From Bacillota bacterium (GTDB lineage: Bacteria; Bacillota; Clostridia; Christensenellales; Aristaeellaceae): a stretch of 8,316 bases of DNA. The notes beneath the pieces were generated by a model. The model saw only the letters and a program-made list of their open reading frames with translations. It made no database searches and was not told the origin of the DNA. Each line of letters begins with the position of its first letter. Position 1 is the stretch's first letter. The translations under genes were made by a program, and so were the position numbers. Positions 4,988 through 8,316 of this stretch are shown here, piece by piece. The stretch is taken from the NCBI GenBank assembly GCA_023443705.1, contig JAEZTD010000303.1, forward strand, positions 1-8,316, given 5' to 3'.

Positions 4988-5565
4988 ACAAGCAGGAATT
5001 TCTTGCGGAACTGAGGCGTCGCGTCTATCCGCTGGGCGAGTTGGAGGTCAAAAAAACGCTGGCCTATTACGGCGAGATGATTGACGACCGTATGGAAGAG
5101 GGCATGACGGAAGCACAGGCGGTCGAGGCAATGGGGCCGCTTGAGGGCATCTCGCAGGAAGTGCTGCAAGACGCTTCGCTGAAGTCGCTGATCCGGGCCA
5201 GGAAGCCCGAGCGGGTGTCCGCGGGCATGCTCACACTCTTGATATTGGGCTCACCCGTGTGGCTGCCGCTGATAATCGCGGCGGTGGCGGTGGTGTTGGC
5301 GGCCTTTGTCGTGGTTTGGTCGCTGATTGTTTCGCTCTGGGCTGTCATGATTTCATTGGCCGCCGCTGCGGTCGTCTGCGCCTTCGCGGTGCCGTTCGCG
5401 GGAAACGTGCCAAACGCGATAATTAGTCTGGGCGTAGGTCTTGCGCTGGCTGGCGTGGCGATTCTGCTGTACGAGCCGTCGAAGGCGGTCGTCCGCCAAG
5501 CAGGCTGCGGCTGCGCAGTTGTATGTCGTTATGTGAAATCCCTGCTCATCCGGAAGGAAGGATAG
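4984..5565 (+). CDS. DUF1700 (HAAS-domain) membrane protein
   Basis: A 193-residue protein beginning with GTG 4984, preceded at 8 bases by AGAGAGGGG (4967-4975) and overlapping padR. The N-terminal cytoplasmic domain (1-75) has the DUF1700 signature YYGEMIDDRMEEGMTEAQAV (28-47) followed by EAMG. It is followed by three or so hydrophobic segments (about 81-113, 114-138, 144-163) and a basic tail with an unusual Cys cluster, GCGCAVVC (174-181). The family is poorly understood. It is found with PadR regulators and DUF4097 proteins, and the N-terminal helical domain is thought to mediate protein contact near the membrane. I can infer membrane location and co-expression, not a reaction. Confidence 0.9.
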   Translation: MNKQEFLAELRRRVYPLGELEVKKTLAYYGEMIDDRMEEGMTEAQAVEAMGPLEGISQEVLQDASLKSLIRARKPERVSAGMLTLLILGSPVWLPLIIAAVAVVLAAFVVVWSLIVSLWAVMISLAAAAVVCAFAVPFAGNVPNAIISLGVGLALAGVAILLYEPSKAVVRQAGCGCAVVCRYVKSLLIRKEG

Positions 5566-5569
5566 CTAC

Positions 5570-6379
5570 ATGAAAAAGAACACATTCGTCCTGGGCGCGA
5601 TCGTCCTTGCGGTAGGGTTTGCGCTATGCGTGGTTTCGTATGCCTCGGTGGGCTTCGATCTAAAAAAACTTGGAGATCAGGCGGAATTTGAACAGAAGAC
5701 GTTTATTGCGCAGGCGGCCGATGTGCGCGCGCTCAGCATTCTGGACGAGAACAACACGATCGAAGTCGTTCCCTCCGAGGACGACGAGATCACCATCACC
5801 TACTATGAAAGCCCGAAGGACCGCTATGAAGTAGGTATCGGCCAGGACGGCAAGCTCGACATGCGCTACGTCAACGACCGCAGCTGGCTAGAACGCATCG
5901 GGTTCCAGTGGGGCAAACGGGGCACCCGGGTGACCGTTACGATGCCGGCGGCCTTCGGGGGCGATATGGTGATCAGAACCGTCAACGGCGCGCTCCTCGC
6001 GCAGGGGATTCAGGTCGGCACGCTGAATGCAGAAAACGTCAATGGAGAGATTCGGCTAAGCGGCATCGCTGCCGCAGGCGAATCGAGCATCCGTACCGTG
6101 AACGGACAGGTCTCACTGACCGATATGGCCACGGCATCTGCCACCGTGACGGCGACGAACGGAAGGATCGAGGTTAAAAACGTTGATTCGAAGGGAGCGC
6201 TTTCGCTCTCGACCACCAACGGGACCATCTCTGGAACACTTTCCGGCAGTGCGCAGGATTATGAGATCGACGCAAGCACCGTCAACGGCGCAAACAATCT
6301 GGCGAACAGCGCAGGCGGGGGAAGATTGCTGTCCGTGCATACGGTGAATGGCTCGATTGACATCCGTTTTGCGTCCTGA
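5570..6379 (+). CDS. DUF4097 β-repeat protein, membrane-anchored
   Basis: A 269-residue protein with an N-terminal hydrophobic segment (about 6-27) acting as signal anchor; no lipobox Cys is evident, Cys20 lying inside the hydrophobic run. The extracytoplasmic part contains seven copies of a (T/N)xNG turn, with Gly at 140, 159, 179, 198, 218, 240 and 261. The spacing is 19-22 residues, typical of DUF4097/putative-adhesin proteins that form a right-handed β-helix-like stack. The region 50-125 (ALSILDENNTIEVVPSEDDE and after) is the degenerate first part. ATG 5570 follows GGAAGGA and lies 4 bases after the DUF1700 stop, so it is the third gene of the operon. The family name adhesin is historical. 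In PadR/DUF1700 operons these proteins look like envelope-stress components, but function is not established. No convincing terminator follows. Confidence 0.9.
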   Translation: MKKNTFVLGAIVLAVGFALCVVSYASVGFDLKKLGDQAEFEQKTFIAQAADVRALSILDENNTIEVVPSEDDEITITYYESPKDRYEVGIGQDGKLDMRYVNDRSWLERIGFQWGKRGTRVTVTMPAAFGGDMVIRTVNGALLAQGIQVGTLNAENVNGEIRLSGIAAAGESSIRTVNGQVSLTDMATASATVTATNGRIEVKNVDSKGALSLSTTNGTISGTLSGSAQDYEIDASTVNGANNLANSAGGGRLLSVHTVNGSIDIRFAS

Positions 6380-6405
6380 TCGGGAACGACGGAACTTGGA
6401 CCGCC

Positions 6406-6435
6406 TTGACACGCTTCGCGCATTGCCCCTATAAT
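6406..6435 (+). promoter_or_regulatory. Full-consensus sigma-70-type promoter of the ygiQ-family gene
   Basis: TTGACA (6406-6411) and TATAAT (6430-6435) are both perfect 6/6 matches, with an 18-base spacer. RNA would start near 6442, giving a leader of about 46 bases before ATG 6488. Confidence 0.88.
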
Positions 6436-6487
6436 GAGCCGGGAAGCATTTCGCTTTCCGCCCATTCGCCCTGATTGAAAGGAATTT

Positions 6488-8316
6488 ATGACGCGGGATG
6501 ATTATTTGCCGGTGACCCAGGAGGACGTGCGCCTAAGGGGCTGGGATGCGCCGGATTTTGTCTATGTCTGCGGGGATGCGTATGTGGACCATCCCTCCTT
6601 TGGCCACGCCATCATCAGCCGCGTGCTGGAAAAGGCGGGGTACAAAGTCGCCATGCTATGTCTGCCGCCCCACCAGGACGCTTCCGCTTTCCAGCGCTTC
6701 GGAAAGCCCAAGCTGGCGTTTCTGGTCTCCGCCGGGGTGATCGACAGCATGGTCAACCACTACACCGCCGCCAAAAAGACTCGGAGCGAGGATGTATACT
6801 CTCCCGGCGGCGTGGCGGGGCTCCGCCCGGACCGGGCGACCATCGTCTACTGCAACCGCATCCGCCAGGCGTATTCCGACGTGCCGATCCTGATCGGCGG
6901 CGTGGAGGCGTCTCTCAGGCGCTTCTCCCATTACGACTACTGGGAGGACAAGGTGCGCCACTCCATCCTGGTGGACAGCGGTGCGAACCTTTTGATGTAC
7001 GGCATGGGCGAGACCTCCATCCTGGCCTGCGCCGCGTGGCTGAAAAGCGGCGCGGACCGCGAGGCGCTGAGAAGCATCCGCGGCATCTGCTACCTGGACA
7101 AGGATAAGCCCGAGGGCATCGAGGAACTCCCATCCCATCGTGATGTCTGTCGGGACAAGGCGGCCTACGCACGCGCCTTTATGGCACAGTACAACGAGCA
7201 GGACCCCTTCCGCGGCAAGCCGCTCTGTCAGGAGCAGGACACGAAGCGCTATTTGGTTCAGACGCCGCCCTCTTTCCCGCTCGGACGCGAGGAGCTGGAC
7301 GAAGTGTACGCACTGCCCTACACCCGCCGCTGGCATCCGGATTACGACGCGCTGGGCGGCGTGCCGGCGCTGCAGGAGGTGGAGTTTTCCATCTCCGCCA
7401 CCCGCGGATGCTTCGGCGGATGCAGCTTCTGTGCGCTCACCTTCCATCAGGGGCGGATTGTCCAGTCCCGCAGCCCGGAGTCCATCGTCGGGGAGGCGAA
7501 GCTGCTCACCACGCTGCCTGGCTTTAAGGGCTACATACACGATGTCGGCGGCCCCACCGCCAACTTCCGCCGCCACGCCTGCAAAAAGCAGATGACGCTC
7601 GGGGCCTGCAAAGACAGGCAGTGTCTCTACCCCAAACCCTGTGCCCGGCTCGAACCCGACCACAGTGAACTATTGTCGATCCTTCGGCGCATCCGCGCGC
7701 TGCCCGGCATCAAAAAAGTGTTCATACGCTCCGGGCTCCGCTACGATTACATGCTCCTCGACAGGGACAGCACTTTCCTGAAAGAACTGTGCCAGCACCA
7801 CGTCAGCGGCCAGCTGAAGGTGGCACCGGAGCACGTATCCCCCGGCGTTCTGGCCATGATGGGCAAGCCCGGTCGTGATGTGTACGACGCCTTTGTCAAA
7901 AAGTATGAGGCCGTCAACCGCCAGCTCGGGCTCAAACAGTACCTGGTGCCCTACCTGATGAGCAGCCACCCCGGCAGCGATTTGAACGACGCGGTGGAGC
8001 TGGCGCTGTACCTTCGGGACATCGGCTATCAGCCGGAACAGGTACAGGATTTTTACCCGACGCCGGGCACGCTCAGCACCTGCATGTTTTATACGGGGCT
8101 TGACCCGCGCACCGGAAAGCCGGTCTTCGTCCCCCGCGCGCCCCGGGAGAAGGCGATGCAGCGCGCGCTGTTGCAGTACAGAAGACCGCAGAACCGCCAT
8201 CTGGTGCTCGAAGCGCTGAAAAAGTGTGGGCGGGAGGATCTGATCGGTTACGGAAATGGATGCCTGGTCCGCCCGTCGGAGGGGCCTCCTCGCCAGAATG
8301 TTGAAGGGGCTTATAC
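6488..8316 (+). CDS. YgiQ-family radical SAM protein (UPF0313), 3' end cut by window
   Basis: The frame from ATG 6488 stays open to the right edge: at least 609 codons. ATG is preceded by AAAGGA (6478-6483). Domains: an N-terminal B12-binding-like α/β region with VYVCGDAYVDHPSFGHAIIS (25-44), NHYTAAKKTRSEDVYSPGG, and IGGVEASLRRFSHYDYWEDK in the middle. The radical SAM core follows with the iron-sulphur motif CFGGCSFC (Cys308, Cys312, Cys315). Then come HDVGGPTANF, a Cys-rich insert (CKKQ...ACKDRQCLYPKPC), VAPEHVSPGVLAMMGKPG and DFYPTPGTLSTCMFYTG, all family hallmarks. The last visible part (LLQYRRPQNRHLVLEALKK, then REDLIGYGNGCLVRP) is near the usual C-terminus, so only a short tail should be missing. 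It would cleave SAM reductively using a [4Fe-4S] cluster in the cytoplasm; the substrate of the family is unknown to me. A long open frame on the opposite strand (6656-7663) is a GC-driven shadow. Confidence 0.95.
   Translation, partial: MTRDDYLPVTQEDVRLRGWDAPDFVYVCGDAYVDHPSFGHAIISRVLEKAGYKVAMLCLPPHQDASAFQRFGKPKLAFLVSAGVIDSMVNHYTAAKKTRSEDVYSPGGVAGLRPDRATIVYCNRIRQAYSDVPILIGGVEASLRRFSHYDYWEDKVRHSILVDSGANLLMYGMGETSILACAAWLKSGADREALRSIRGICYLDKDKPEGIEELPSHRDVCRDKAAYARAFMAQYNEQDPFRGKPLCQEQDTKRYLVQTPPSFPLGREELDEVYALPYTRRWHPDYDALGGVPALQEVEFSISATRGCFGGCSFCALTFHQGRIVQSRSPESIVGEAKLLTTLPGFKGYIHDVGGPTANFRRHACKKQMTLGACKDRQCLYPKPCARLEPDHSELLSILRRIRALPGIKKVFIRSGLRYDYMLLDRDSTFLKELCQHHVSGQLKVAPEHVSPGVLAMMGKPGRDVYDAFVKKYEAVNRQLGLKQYLVPYLMSSHPGSDLNDAVELALYLRDIGYQPEQVQDFYPTPGTLSTCMFYTGLDPRTGKPVFVPRAPREKAMQRALLQYRRPQNRHLVLEALKKCGREDLIGYGNGCLVRPSEGPPRQNVEGAY

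Noticed and set aside
6656..7663. A 335-codon open frame on the minus strand
   Set aside because: It lies wholly inside the radical SAM gene, whose plus-strand product has clear motifs. It has no family resemblance, and GC-rich codons create such shadows.

Overview
The window carries eight recognisable plus-strand genes, two of them cut by the window edges, plus one wrecked transport locus. High GC, strong GGAGG-type ribosome binding sites, TTGACA/TATAAT promoters and a PadR–DUF1700–DUF4097 cassette fit a GC-rich Clostridia-like member of the Bacillota. I cannot name a genus, and the phylum is an inference from gene content.

Layout, left to right. (1) 1-931: L-rhamnose isomerase, missing its N-terminal part. 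(2) 932-991: a very strong GC hairpin. (3) 992-2299: rarA, the AAA+ recombination/replication-fork factor. (4) 2300-2679: non-coding DNA. It holds an imperfect hairpin after rarA, then a promoter, a fluoride (crcB-type) riboswitch aptamer and an overlapping intrinsic terminator. (5) About 2680-3500: a decayed transport locus. The first half of an MFS permease, with two single-base frameshifts and no usable start codon, is joined to the last ~55 residues of a CPA1-type cation/proton antiporter. (6) 3534-3965: a universal stress protein, intact. (7) 4120-4512: a bacteriohemerythrin with one metal-ligand His replaced by Gln, closed by a clear terminator. (8) 4618-6379: a PadR regulator, DUF1700 membrane protein and DUF4097 β-repeat protein, expressed from a promoter covered by a perfect 12-bp inverted repeat. 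(9) 6406-8316: a consensus promoter and a YgiQ-family radical SAM protein that runs off the right edge.

The most interesting part is the fluoride-sensing unit. The aptamer keeps the pseudoknot and the nucleotides I expect for the long-range pairs. The pseudoknot strand is also the 5' arm of the terminator, so the mechanism looks intact. Yet the first two genes behind it are wrecked, and only the universal stress gene survives as a possible target. The switch appears to have outlived the transporters it controlled.

The PadR cassette looks autoregulated: the regulator gene is first, it overlaps the DUF1700 gene by 4 bases, and the DUF4097 gene follows 4 bases after that. I found no CRISPR array, tRNA, rRNA, insertion sequence or integrase.
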